Shown: one piece after another, positions 47,637-56,800 of the stretch | Position numbering within the stretch: position 1 is the stretch's first letter | Layout: every line of letters begins with the position of its first letter | DNA from: Cellulomonas sp. KH9 | GTDB taxonomy: Bacteria; Actinomycetota; Actinomycetes; Actinomycetales; Cellulomonadaceae | Reading direction: 5' to 3' | Assembly: GCF_900114185.1 (NCBI RefSeq) | Contig: NZ_FOSE01000001.1 | Location: 397,749 to 461,748, forward strand | Length of the DNA stretch: 64,000 nt | Position numbers and translations under genes: made by a program | Notes under the pieces: generated by a model | Seen by the model: the letters and a program-made list of their open reading frames with translations, nothing else | Told to the model about the DNA's origin: nothing | Databases searched by the model: none

Positions 47637-48614
47637 ATGAACGTCGCGGACAAGCTGGTCGCGATGGTGCTGGCGCTGGCGGCGTTCGCCGTCGTGATCG
47701 GTCTGATCCTGTTCGTCGTCTCGTTGCTGGAGCGTCGCGGCGCGCGCCGCGTCGCGTGGTTCTTCGTCGGCCCGACGGTGCTGCTGCTGATCGTCGGCCT
47801 GCTGTACCCGGCGGGCCGCACGGTCGTGCGCTCGCTGTTCGACGCGGCCGGCTCGTCCTTCATCGGCATCGCCAACTACACGGCGATCTTCAGCTCCCCC
47901 GACCAGCTGGTCGTGCTGCGCAACACCGTGCTGTGGGTCCTGGTGACGCCGTTCGTCGCGACGCTGGTCGGTCTGCTGTACGCGATCTGGGTCAACGGGG
48001 CCCGCGGGGAGTCCGCCGCCAAGGCGCTGATCTTCCTGCCGATGGCGATCTCGTTCGTCGGTGCCTCGATCATCTGGAAGTTCGTCTACGAGTACCGCTT
48101 CTACGACCCCGACGTGCGGGTCAACCCCGAGCAGATCGGGCTGCTCAACCAGGTGCTGGTGTGGCTGGGGATGCAGCCCCAGCAGTTCCTGCTCAACCAG
48201 CCGTGGAACAACCTGTTCCTCATCGTCGTGATGATCTGGATCCAGGCCGGGTTCGCCATGACGATCCTGTCGGCGGCCATCAAGGCCATCCCGGCGGAGA
48301 TCACCGAGGCCGCGCGGCTCGACGGCGTGTCCGCCTCGCAGCTGTTCCGCTTCGTCACGGTGCCGGCCATCCGCCCGACGCTCGTCGTGGTGCTCACCAC
48401 GATCGCCATCGGCTGCCTCAAGGTCTTCGACATCGTCCGGACCATGACCGGCGGCCTGTACGGCACCAGCGTCGTGGCCAACGAGTTCTACACGCAGAGC
48501 TTCACGGCCGGGAACCAGGGGCTGGGCGCCGCGCTCGCGGTCCTGCTCTTCGTCCTGGTGATCCCGATCATCGTCTACAACGTCCGGCAGCTGCGACAGG
48601 CGGAGGCACGATGA
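47637..48614 (+). CDS. Sugar ABC transporter permease (AglF/MalF type)
   Basis: The 325-residue membrane protein has about eight helices. The EAA loop that contacts the ATPase is EITEAARLDGVSASQLFRFV-type. An N-terminal pair of helices precedes the six-helix core, and FYDPDVRVNPEQIGLLNQVL is a periplasmic loop typical of AglF permeases. GGGAGG lies before the ATG. It pairs with the next permease and the lipoprotein to import a sugar or oligosaccharide. The stop overlaps the next start by 4 bases. Confidence 0.92.
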   Translation: MNVADKLVAMVLALAAFAVVIGLILFVVSLLERRGARRVAWFFVGPTVLLLIVGLLYPAGRTVVRSLFDAAGSSFIGIANYTAIFSSPDQLVVLRNTVLWVLVTPFVATLVGLLYAIWVNGARGESAAKALIFLPMAISFVGASIIWKFVYEYRFYDPDVRVNPEQIGLLNQVLVWLGMQPQQFLLNQPWNNLFLIVVMIWIQAGFAMTILSAAIKAIPAEITEAARLDGVSASQLFRFVTVPAIRPTLVVVLTTIAIGCLKVFDIVRTMTGGLYGTSVVANEFYTQSFTAGNQGLGAALAVLLFVLVIPIIVYNVRQLRQAEAR

Positions 48615-49537
48615 CCACCACCCCGCCCCCCGTCCAGGTCGTGCTGCCCGCCGGGCGTTCCGAGGGCGACGTCGCGGCCACGGTGCGCGCCACCAAGCGC
48701 CGGCTGACGTCGCCCTGGGCCACCGTCGCCGCCATCGTGCTGGCGACCGTGTGGACGATCCCGACGTTCGGCCTGCTCGTCACGTCCTTCCGACCCGCGG
48801 CCGACATCAACTCCACCGGCTGGTGGACGGTCCTGACCAACCCGAACTTCACGCTCGAGAACTACCGGACCGTCCTGGCGACCGACTCCTCGCAGTCGCT
48901 GCTGCCGTTCGTCATCAACTCGGTCGTCATCGCCGTCCCGTCGGTGGTGCTGCCGATCTTCCTGGCGACGCTGGCGGCGTACTCGTTCGCGTGGATGCAG
49001 TTCCGGGGTCGCGACGCGCTGTTCGTCGCGGTGTTCGCGCTGCAGGTCGTGCCCATCCAGGTCACGCTCATCCCGCTGCTGTCGCTGTACGCCGACATCG
49101 GCGTGGCCGGCACGTTCTGGGCGGTGTGGATCTCGCACACCATGTTCGGCCTGCCGCTCGCGGTGTTCCTGCTGCACAACTTCATGCGGGAGATCCCCGG
49201 GGAGCTGGTCGAGGCGGCGCGCGTCGACGGCGCGGCCCACGTCACGGTGTTCTTCCGGCTCATGCTGCCGCTGCTCAAGCCCGCGCTCGCGGCATTCGGC
49301 ATCTACCAGTTCCTGTGGGTGTGGAACGACCTGCTGGTCGCGCTGACCTTCGCCGGGTCGTCCAACCAGGTCGCACCGATGACGGTGGCGCTGTTCAACC
49401 TGACCGGCACGCGCGGCTCGCAGTGGTTCCTGCTGTCCGCCGGTGCGTTCGTGTCGATCATCGTTCCCGCGATCGTGTTCCTCGCGCTGCAGCGGTACTT
49501 CGTGCGCGGCCTGCTGGCCGGGTCCGTCAAGGGCTGA
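48611..49537 (+). CDS. Sugar ABC transporter permease (AglG/MalG type)
   Basis: The 308-residue protein has six membrane helices after a polar 35-residue N-terminus. The EAA loop is GELVEAARVDGAAHVTVFFR. The ending FLALQRYFVRGLLAGSVKG is the classic C-terminus of MalG-type permeases, which reaches into the ATPase dimer. GGAGG lies just before the ATG, which overlaps the previous stop. No ATP-binding subunit is encoded here, so the importer probably shares an MsmK/MsiK-type ATPase from elsewhere. Confidence 0.93.
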   Translation: MTTTPPPVQVVLPAGRSEGDVAATVRATKRRLTSPWATVAAIVLATVWTIPTFGLLVTSFRPAADINSTGWWTVLTNPNFTLENYRTVLATDSSQSLLPFVINSVVIAVPSVVLPIFLATLAAYSFAWMQFRGRDALFVAVFALQVVPIQVTLIPLLSLYADIGVAGTFWAVWISHTMFGLPLAVFLLHNFMREIPGELVEAARVDGAAHVTVFFRLMLPLLKPALAAFGIYQFLWVWNDLLVALTFAGSSNQVAPMTVALFNLTGTRGSQWFLLSAGAFVSIIVPAIVFLALQRYFVRGLLAGSVKG

Positions 49538-49568
49538 CCGCCGGGCGACGACGTCCGCACGCACGTCG

Positions 49569-49574
49569 TAGCCT
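49569..49574 (+). promoter_or_regulatory. Leaderless -10 box of the EamA exporter
   Basis: TAGCCT ends six bases before the GTG at 49581. The separate promoter shows that the exporter is not simply the last gene of the ABC operon. Confidence 0.6.
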
Positions 49575-49580
49575 GGCGCC

Positions 49581-50534
49581 GTGCCCGCGCCCCTGCTGTT
49601 CGTCGTCTCGGGCCTGACGCAGTACCTGGGCGCGGCGCTGGCCGTCGGGCTCTTCGCCGTGGTGCCCGCGGGCACGGTCGCCTGGCTGCGGGTCGCGGTC
49701 GCGGCGGTGCTGCTCGCGGCCTGGCGCAGGCCGTGGCGGATACGGGAGCTGTGGGAGCCGCGCCGGCTGGGCGTCACCGCCCTGTTCGGGGTGGTGCTGG
49801 CGACGATGAACGTCACCTTCTACATCGCGATCGAGCACCTGCCGCTGGGGACCGCGGTGTCCCTGGAGTTCCTGGGGCCCGTGGTGGTGGCCGCGGTCAC
49901 GGGGTCCGGCTGGCGCGACCGCGCCGCGATCGCGGTGGCCGCGGTGGGCGTCGTGCTGCTGGCCGGCGTGAGCCTCGAGGCCGGGCCGACCGCCGTGACC
50001 GGGCTGGTCGCGATCGGCGTGGCGGCCGCGTGCTGGGGTGCCTACATCGTGCTGGGACGACGCGTGGCGCGATCCAGCGGGCCCGGTCCGAGCGGGCTCG
50101 CGATCGCGATGGCCGCCGGTGCGCTCGTCCTGGCGCCGTTCCTCGCGGGCGGGTCCGGCCCGGTCCTGCACGACGCCCGCCTCGCACTGGTCGTCGTCGC
50201 CATCGCCGTGTGCTCGTCGCTCGTGCCGTACGTGATGGAGCAGGTCGTGCTGCGGCGCGTCAGCGCGGCGACGTTCGCCATCCTGCTGTCCCTGCTGCCG
50301 GCGACGGCGGCCGTCGTGGGCGCGGTCGTCCTGCGCCAGTGGCCGCACGGTCTCGAGCTCGTCGGCCTCGTGCTCGTCTCGGGAGCCATCGCGCTCACGG
50401 CGCGCGACGACGGTGCGCCGGACAGGACCACGCCGGAGAGGACCGCACCCGACAGGACCATGCCCGACAGGACCGCACCCGACAGGACCATGCCCGACAG
50501 GACCGTGCCAGACGGTACGGCGGGCGAGGCCTGA
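49581..50534 (+). CDS. EamA/DMT family exporter (RhtA-like)
   Basis: The 317-residue protein has ten helices in two EamA halves (GLTQYLGAALAVGLFAVVPA, then LGTAVSLEFLGPVVVAAVTG, and LVPYVMEQVVLRRVSAATFA). FYIAIEHLPLGTAVSLEFLGP resembles RhtA, which exports threonine, homoserine and purine bases. The last 40 residues are a soluble tail of five-residue repeats (PDRTT, PERTA, PDRTM and variants) encoded by 15-nt tandem units. The GTG follows a leaderless promoter. It is monocistronic. Confidence 0.87.
   Translation: MPAPLLFVVSGLTQYLGAALAVGLFAVVPAGTVAWLRVAVAAVLLAAWRRPWRIRELWEPRRLGVTALFGVVLATMNVTFYIAIEHLPLGTAVSLEFLGPVVVAAVTGSGWRDRAAIAVAAVGVVLLAGVSLEAGPTAVTGLVAIGVAAACWGAYIVLGRRVARSSGPGPSGLAIAMAAGALVLAPFLAGGSGPVLHDARLALVVVAIAVCSSLVPYVMEQVVLRRVSAATFAILLSLLPATAAVVGAVVLRQWPHGLELVGLVLVSGAIALTARDDGAPDRTTPERTAPDRTMPDRTAPDRTMPDRTVPDGTAGEA
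50418..50522 (+). repeat. 15-nt tandem repeat in the 3' end of the EamA gene
   Basis: Seven units encode PDRTT, PERTA, PDRTM, PDRTA, PDRTM, PDRTV and PDGTA. The middle copies alternate, giving a near-perfect 30-nt higher-order unit. Slippage by whole units keeps the frame. Confidence 0.9.
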
Positions 50535-50582
50535 CCCGGCGGGCCCGACTCGCTACGTCAACAACGGTCTTGGTCAGTACAG

Positions 50583-51194
50583 CTAGAGGTACTGCCCCGT
50601 CGGCGGGCGCAGGTCGTCGGGGCGCTCGTCCCGGGCGACGGGGACGATCAGTCCACCCGGTCCGGGCACCTGGCCCGGGGGCAGCCCGCGCCGGATCTGC
50701 GTGAGCTGCGCCTGCGCGGCCATCTGCTGCGCGACCAGGGCGGTCTGGATCCCGTGGAACAGGCCCTCGAGCCACCCGACCAGCTGCGCCTGCGCGATCC
50801 GCAGCTCGGCGTCCGAGGGCGCCTGGTCCTCCGTGAACGGCAGCGTGATGCGGTGCAGCTCGTCCAGCAGCTCGGGGGACAGGCCCTCCTCGAGCTCGTG
50901 CACCGACCGGTCGTGGATCTCGGCCAGGCGGGCGCGGGCCGCGTCGTCGAGCGGCGCCGAGCGCACCTCGTCGAGCAGCTGCTTGATCATGGTCCCGATC
51001 CGCATGACCTTGGCGGGCTGCTCGACCATGCCGGCCAGGTCCTCGTCCCGCCGGCCGTCGGGATCCTCCTCGCTCCGGCCGTCCGGGCGGTCCCGGTCCT
51101 GGGGCGGCACCACCACGACGTGCGGGCGGTCCCCCGCCGCGTCGGTGCGCTGCTGGGCGGGCGTCTGGTCCTCGCGGTGCTCACCGGTGTCCAT
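50583..51194 (-). CDS. bpa: Bacterial proteasome activator Bpa/PafE (DUF2587)
   Basis: The 203-residue protein has a disordered acidic N-terminus of about 55 residues, a helical body (VEQPAKVMRIGTMIKQLLDE, then GWLEGLFHGIQTALVAQQMA) and the C-terminal ending RPPTGQYL. The final GQYL motif docks into pockets of the 20S proteasome ring and opens its gate without ATP. This is an established property of Mycobacterium Bpa/PafE. Its presence implies a 20S proteasome elsewhere in the genome. It is divergent from the AGE-family gene. The ATG has only a weak upstream purine stretch. Confidence 0.95.
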   Translation of the reverse strand: MDTGEHREDQTPAQQRTDAAGDRPHVVVVPPQDRDRPDGRSEEDPDGRRDEDLAGMVEQPAKVMRIGTMIKQLLDEVRSAPLDDAARARLAEIHDRSVHELEEGLSPELLDELHRITLPFTEDQAPSDAELRIAQAQLVGWLEGLFHGIQTALVAQQMAAQAQLTQIRRGLPPGQVPGPGGLIVPVARDERPDDLRPPTGQYL

Positions 51195-51251
51195 TTCGCC
51201 ATCATCGCCCCGTCCGGTCCGGTACGCAGCCGTGGGGACGGGCGCCCTGGC

Positions 51252-51257
51252 TAGGCT
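51252..51257 (+). promoter_or_regulatory. Leaderless -10 box of the AGE-family gene
   Basis: TAGGCT ends six bases before the ATG at 51264; only GCCCCC lies between. Confidence 0.65.
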
Positions 51258-51263
51258 GCCCCC

Positions 51264-52520
51264 ATGGCGTGGCTCAGCTCCCCGGCGCACCACCGTTGGC
51301 TCGAGGCCGAGACCGACCGGCTGTGGGAGTTCGGCCGCGCGTCGCGTGCCGCCCACGGCGGCTTCGTCCGGCTCGACGACGCCGGACGCCCGCTGCCCGG
51401 CCCGCTCGAGCTGTGGATCACGTGCCGCACGACGCACGTGTACGCGCTGGCCCACCTCATGGGGCGCCCGGGTGCCGCGGCCCTCGTCGACCACGGGCTG
51501 GCCGCCCTGACGGGGGTCTTCCACGACGACGCGCACGGCGGCTGGTTCGCCGAGGTGGAGCCCGACGGGGCCCCACGGGTGACGACGAAGGCGGCCTACC
51601 CGCACGCGTTCGTCGTGCTCGCCGCCGCCAGTGCGAGCGCCGCCGGCCGGCCCGGGGCGGACGCCCTGCTCGCCGACGCGCTCGCGGCGCAGGACCGCTG
51701 GTTCTGGGACGAGCAGGCGGGCATGGTCGTCGAGGAGTGGGACCGCACGTTCACGCGCCTCGACCCGTACCGGGGTGTCAACGCGACGATGCACACCGTC
51801 GAGGCGTACCTCGCGGCGGCCGACGTCACGGGGGACCGACGGTGGCTGGACCGGGCGCTGCGCATGGTCGAGCGGGTCGTCCACGGCTTCGCACGCGGCA
51901 ACCGGTGGCGGATCCCCGAGCACTTCGACGCGTCGTGGACGCCGGACCTGGAGTACAACGCCGCGACCCCGGCGCACCCCTTCCGTCCCTACGGCGCGAC
52001 CGTCGGCCACTGGCTGGAGTGGGCGCGGCTCACGCTGCACGCGCGCGCGGCCCTCACGGCGCGTGGCGACGTCGCCCCGACGTGGCTCCTCGACGACGCA
52101 GCGGCGCTGTTCGACGCGGCGGTGCGCGAGGGCTGGGCGGTCGACGGCGCACCGGGCTTCGTCTACACGGTCGACTGGCAGGGGCGGCCGGTCGTGCGCG
52201 AGCGCATGCACTGGGTGGCGGCCGAGGCCGTCGCCGCGGCGGCCGCCCTGCACGCGGCCACGGGGGACGCCCGCTACGACGCGCTGTACACACAGTGGTG
52301 GGACTACGTCGGTGAGCACGTGCTCGACCGTGCCGGCGGCTCGTGGTGGCACGAGCTGGGACCCGACAACCGAGTGTCCCGCACCGTGTGGGCCGGCAAG
52401 GCCGACCTCTACCACGCGGTGCAGGCGACCCTGGTGCCGCGCCTGCCGCTGACGCCGGCGCTGGCCCCGGCCCTGGCCGGCGGGCTCCTGGACCGACCCA
52501 CGGGCCCGCCGGCCCGCTGA
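51264..52520 (+). CDS. N-acylglucosamine 2-epimerase family sugar isomerase
   Basis: The 418-residue protein is an (alpha/alpha)6-barrel enzyme of the AGE family. Recognisable stretches are LELWITCRTTHVYALAHLMG, HGGWFAEVEPDGAPRVTTKA, KAAYPHAFVVLAAAS, YNAATPAHPFRPYGATVGHW and WWHELGPDNRVSRTVWAGKA. His and Glu residues in these segments usually form the active site. Relatives isomerise mannose/fructose/glucose (YihS, mannose isomerase) or epimerise N-acylglucosamine or cellobiose. The RPYGATVGHWLEWARL region favours the aldose-ketose isomerase group. The ATG fits a leaderless promoter. It lies near but not within the sugar importer operon. Confidence 0.85.
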   Translation: MAWLSSPAHHRWLEAETDRLWEFGRASRAAHGGFVRLDDAGRPLPGPLELWITCRTTHVYALAHLMGRPGAAALVDHGLAALTGVFHDDAHGGWFAEVEPDGAPRVTTKAAYPHAFVVLAAASASAAGRPGADALLADALAAQDRWFWDEQAGMVVEEWDRTFTRLDPYRGVNATMHTVEAYLAAADVTGDRRWLDRALRMVERVVHGFARGNRWRIPEHFDASWTPDLEYNAATPAHPFRPYGATVGHWLEWARLTLHARAALTARGDVAPTWLLDDAAALFDAAVREGWAVDGAPGFVYTVDWQGRPVVRERMHWVAAEAVAAAAALHAATGDARYDALYTQWWDYVGEHVLDRAGGSWWHELGPDNRVSRTVWAGKADLYHAVQATLVPRLPLTPALAPALAGGLLDRPTGPPAR

Positions 52521-52540
52521 CCCACGGCCCGCTGACCCAC
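52511..52540. repeat. 15-bp tandem duplication at the end of the AGE gene
   Basis: GGCCCGCTGACCCAC occurs twice in a row and contains the stop codon TGA of the AGE-family gene, so a second in-frame stop lies five codons later. It looks like a simple slippage duplication. Confidence 0.75.
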
Positions 52541-52562
52541 GCCCCGCGGAGAACCGCGGGGC
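52541..52562. terminator. Hairpin terminator between the AGE gene and quinone oxidoreductase
   Basis: GCCCCGCGG and CCGCGGGGC form a perfect 9-bp stem with an AGAA tetraloop in the 44-bp convergent gap, two bases from the oxidoreductase stop. It should serve both strands. Confidence 0.8.
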
Positions 52563-52564
52563 GG

Positions 52565-53578
52565 TCAGGGCAGCAGCAGGACCTTGCCGAGCACCTCGCC
52601 GGAGGCGAGCAGCCGGTGCGCCTGCGGCGCCTCGTCCAGGGGCAGCCGCGCGTGCACCACCGGTCGTACCCGCCCGTCGCGGACCAGCGGCCACACGTGC
52701 TCGCGGACGCCGGCCATGATCGCGGCCTTCTGCGCGGCGGGCCGGTCACGCAGGGTCGTGGCGATCACGGAGCCGCGCCGCGCCATGAGGGCGGGCAGGT
52801 CGAGCTCGCCGCGGCGGCCCTGCTGCAGGCCGATGACCACGAGCCGGCCGCCCTCGGCCAGCAGCTCGACGTTGGACCGCAGGGCGCCGCCCCCCAGCAC
52901 GTCGAGCACGACGTCGACGCCGCGGCCCCCGGTGGCCTCCCGCACGGCGGCCGCCACGTCCTGCCCGCGGTGGTCGACGACCACGTCGGCCCCCAGCTCA
53001 CGCACGCGGGCGCACCGGTCCGGCCCGCCCGCGGTGGCGACGACCCGGTGGCCGCGCGCGTGGGCGAGCTGCACGGCCACGGAGCCCACGCCGCCGGACC
53101 CGCCGTGCACCAGCAGCGTCTCGCCGGGTGCCAGGCGGGCGGCGCACAGGTTCGACCAGACGGTGGCGAGCGCCTCGGGCAGGGCCGCCGCGTCCACCAG
53201 ATCGACCAACGGGTCCACCGGCAGGGTGAGGGAAGCGTTCACCGTCACTCGTTCGGCGTAACCTCCGCCCGCCAGGAGCGCCGCGACGCGGTCCCCGACC
53301 CGCGGCGCGGCGGGGCCCGCGGGGCCGTCCGCGGCGTCCACGCCGGTCGTCGCCGGGGGGCCCACGTCGACCACGACCCCGGCGACCTCCAGCCCGGGCC
53401 ACGCCGGGGCGCCGGGCGGGGGCGGGTAGTGGCCGGCGCGTTGCAGCAGGTCAGCGCGGTTGACACCGGCGGCGGCCACGTCGAGCAGCACCTCACCGCG
53501 ACCGGGCACCGGGTCGGGCACCTGGGCCGCGCGCAGCACGTCGGGTCCGCCCGGGGAGCTGACGACGACGGCGCGCAC
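52565..53578 (-). CDS. NAD(P)H-quinone oxidoreductase (zeta-crystallin type MDR)
   Basis: The 337-residue protein is a zinc-free medium-chain dehydrogenase/reductase. It has an N-terminal GroES-like domain (PGRGEVLLDVAAAGVNRADL, then LQRAGHYPPPPGAPAWPGLE) and a Rossmann domain (ETLLVHGGSGGVGSVAVQLA). The NRADLLQRxGxYPPPxGAxxxxGLE motif is the signature of the PIG3/QOR branch, which reduces quinones with NADPH. No zinc ligands are present. The GTG at 53578 is chosen because TACGGT lies seven bases upstream in the leaderless layout. It is monocistronic. Confidence 0.92.
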   Translation of the reverse strand: MRAVVVSSPGGPDVLRAAQVPDPVPGRGEVLLDVAAAGVNRADLLQRAGHYPPPPGAPAWPGLEVAGVVVDVGPPATTGVDAADGPAGPAAPRVGDRVAALLAGGGYAERVTVNASLTLPVDPLVDLVDAAALPEALATVWSNLCAARLAPGETLLVHGGSGGVGSVAVQLAHARGHRVVATAGGPDRCARVRELGADVVVDHRGQDVAAAVREATGGRGVDVVLDVLGGGALRSNVELLAEGGRLVVIGLQQGRRGELDLPALMARRGSVIATTLRDRPAAQKAAIMAGVREHVWPLVRDGRVRPVVHARLPLDEAPQAHRLLASGEVLGKVLLLP

Positions 53579-53585
53579 GATCGGC

Positions 53586-53591
53586 ACCGTA
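53586..53591 (-). promoter_or_regulatory. Leaderless -10 box of the quinone oxidoreductase
   Basis: TACGGT on the minus strand ends seven bases before the GTG at 53578. Confidence 0.55.
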
Positions 53592-53835
53592 GGGCGGCCC
53601 GGGCGGGCGGTGCACGCAGGCGCGCCGGGGCGGTCGCGGGCACGCCAGGTGTTTTGCGACGTACGCGGCGTATCGGCAGGGGTGAGGTCCGTGGCAAACT
53701 CGGGCGGCGGGCTAATGGTCCGGTGTCCAGGTACCGATGAAGCGCAGACGGCAGTCACCCTGCGGTGGCTGCGTGACGGACGCGAGCGGTATACCGCCGT
53801 GAGCGTCCGACGTCGGGCGAAGGGAAAGGATCGAC

Positions 53836-56800
53836 ATGCTGCGACGGCTCGGCATCCGTGCCAAGGTCCTGGCGGTCCTCGCCGTGCCCATGATCGTCCT
53901 GCTCGTGGCCGGAACGTACATCTCGTACGGCGCGATCCAGGACCTCCGGTACGCGCGGGCCACCCAGACCGTGGTGCGCACGCTCGATGCGCTGAGCCCG
54001 CTCACCGCGGCCTACCAGCAAGAGCGCATCCTGTCCCTCACCGGGGCCTCACCGGAGCAGATCGAAGAGGCGCGCGCCGTGACGGACCGGGTGCTGGGCG
54101 AGACCCGGGAGGTGACGGCCGAGCTGCAGCTCGACCAGTTCCCCGAGGCCGTCGTCCGCGACTTCCGCGACCAGCAGGAGGCGTACCGCACGCTGCTGCC
54201 GCAGGTGCGCCAGCGCGTCGACGAGAACGGCCAGCGCGCCGTCATCAAGAACACCTTCCAGAACATCCTCGACGGGCAGACGCGCGTCATGGAGGGTGTC
54301 GCGAACTCCCTGCGCGACCGCGGGCTGGCGGAGTACGTCGCAGCCAACCGCGAGCTGGCGCTCCTGTCCGACGCGCTCCTCAACGAGTACGTCACGGGGT
54401 ACGAGCTGAAGGTCGCCGTCGTCGACAGCCCGGCCCTCGCCCGGAGCTTCCAGTCCCAGACCACCTCCACCGAGCTGGCCCGCGACCGTGCGCGGTCGTC
54501 GGTTGCCGACCTCGAGCTGCCCGGCGTGGCCGTCAGCACGGGCGACCCCACCGCGTCGCTGCTGTCGATGCGTGCCCGGTTCACCAGTGGTGCCACGGGC
54601 GCCATCGCGACGATCGACGGTGGTGAGTGGCTCGCGCAGACCACCAACCAGATGGGCGCGATCGGCACCGTCAACTCCGGCGTCCTCGCCGGCGCCGACG
54701 AGGTCGCGGCGGACGGTGTGTCCGACGCCCGCGACACCGCCCTCGTCACCGTCGCGCTCGCCCTGCTCGCCCTCATCGTGTCGTTCATCTTCGCCGTCAC
54801 GGTCGCGCGATCCATCGTCGTCCCGCTGCGTCGCCTGACCAGCGCGGCCGCCGACGTCCGCGAGCAGCTGCCGCGGCTCGTCGAGCAGGTCTCGACGCCC
54901 GGCGAGGGGCCCGAGATCACGCTCGCCCCGATCCCGGTGCGCTCCTCCGACGAGGTCGGCCGGCTGGCCCAGGCGTTCAACGCGGTCAACGCGACCACCG
55001 TGCAGGTGGCGCAGGAGCAGGCGGCGCTGCGTGGCTCCATCGCCGAGATGTTCGTCAACGTCGCCCGCCGCGACCAGGTGCTGCTCAACCGGCAGCTGTC
55101 CTTCATCGACTCCCTCGAGCGTGCCGAGGAGGACCCCGGGACGCTGGCCAACCTGTTCCGCCTGGACCACCTCGCCACCCGGATGCGCCGCAACGCCGAG
55201 TCGCTCCTCGTGCTCGCCGGCATCGACTCCGGCCGCCGCCTGCGGGACGCGATGCCGCTGTCCGACGTCATCCGTACCGCCTCCTCGGAGATCGAGCAGT
55301 ACGACCGCGTCCAGCTCGACCTGCAGGTCGACCCGCACATGCTCGGGTTCAACGCGCTGTCCGCCGCCCACCTGCTGGCCGAGCTCCTCGAGAACGCCAC
55401 GGTCTTCTCGGAGCCCGAGACGCCCGTCGTCGTCACCACGGGTGTGACCGGCGCGTCGGTGGTCGTCCGGATCACCGACCAGGGCCTGGGCATGACCGAG
55501 GCGGAGATCGAGTCGGCCAACCGCAAGATCGCCTCCGTCTCCGCCGGTGACGCGCTCGGTGCCCAGCGCCTCGGCCTCTTCGTGGTCGGCCGCCTGTCCC
55601 AGCGGCTCGGTGCCGAGGTGACGCTGCGCAAGCGCGTCGGCGGCACGGGCACCGAGGCGCTCGTCATGTTCCCGAGCACCCTGTTCTCGGCCAACGAGGT
55701 CAACAGCTACGGCGCGCTGCCGCCCGCCGCGGCCGCGCCGGCGCAGGCCGCACCGCTGCCGCAGATCGAGGCGCCCGAGGTCCGTGAGGTCGACCTGGCC
55801 GGGCTCACCGACGGCGAGACGCCGCTGGGCCTGCCGCGCCGTCGCCGCGGCGACGAGGCCGGTGCAGCCCCCGCCGGCCAGCCGGCCGCGGGTGTGCCGG
55901 ACGACGACGCCCCGATCCCGGTGCCGATGCTGAACGCGCCCGGCGGTCTGCCGACGCGTTCGCGCAAGACGTTCGACGAGAACAACATCGTCCTCCCCGT
56001 GGCACCCGAGACGACGCTGTCGCCGGAGCTGTCGGTCGACACGGGCGAGTGGGCGCCGGCCGTCGCGGCCACCCCGCTGCGGTCGGGTCTGCCGACCCGT
56101 GCCCGTGCCGCCACGTCGGCCTGGGCCAGCGAGCCGGACCAGGGCGAGGCCCGTCCCGCGTCGGCGCCCGCCGACCCGGCCGCCCGCGCCGGTCTGTTCT
56201 CCGGCTTCCGGGGTCGCGAGCTGCCCACGCCGGCCGAGCAGGCCGCGTCGGGGCTCGCCGTGCCGTCGCTCGAGCCCGACGAGGTCACGACGCCCGAGGC
56301 GTCGCCCGCGTCCGGTGCGGACGAGGGCTGGCCGGTGCCGTCGTGGCGTGACCTTTCCAGCGGTCTGCCGAGCCGGGCACGTCCCAGCGCGACGCCGGAC
56401 GAGGACGCGGCCCAGCAGGAGCCCGCGCAGCAGCACGAGCAGTGGAGCGCCCCGCACACGGACGACACGTGGCGCGCGCCGCAGAGCGACGAGCAGCCGT
56501 GGGCCCCCACCCACGACGAGCAGCCGTGGGCCCCGGACGCGCCCGCCGCGGAGACGGCCCCCGCCCCCGCGTGGGACGAGCCGCAGGCCCCCGCCGCGAC
56601 GTGGGAGCAGACCCCGACGACCTCGTGGGACCAGCAGGAGACGGCCCCGTCGTGGGAGCAGCAGGAGTCGGCGGTCCCCTCGTGGGAGGCCCCGCAGGCC
56701 CCGGCCGCGTCGTGGGACCAGCCCGAGGAGCCCGCGGCACCCTCGTGGGAGCAGCCGCAGGCCCCGGCCGCGTCCTGGGACGAGGCGCCGGAGGCGCAGT

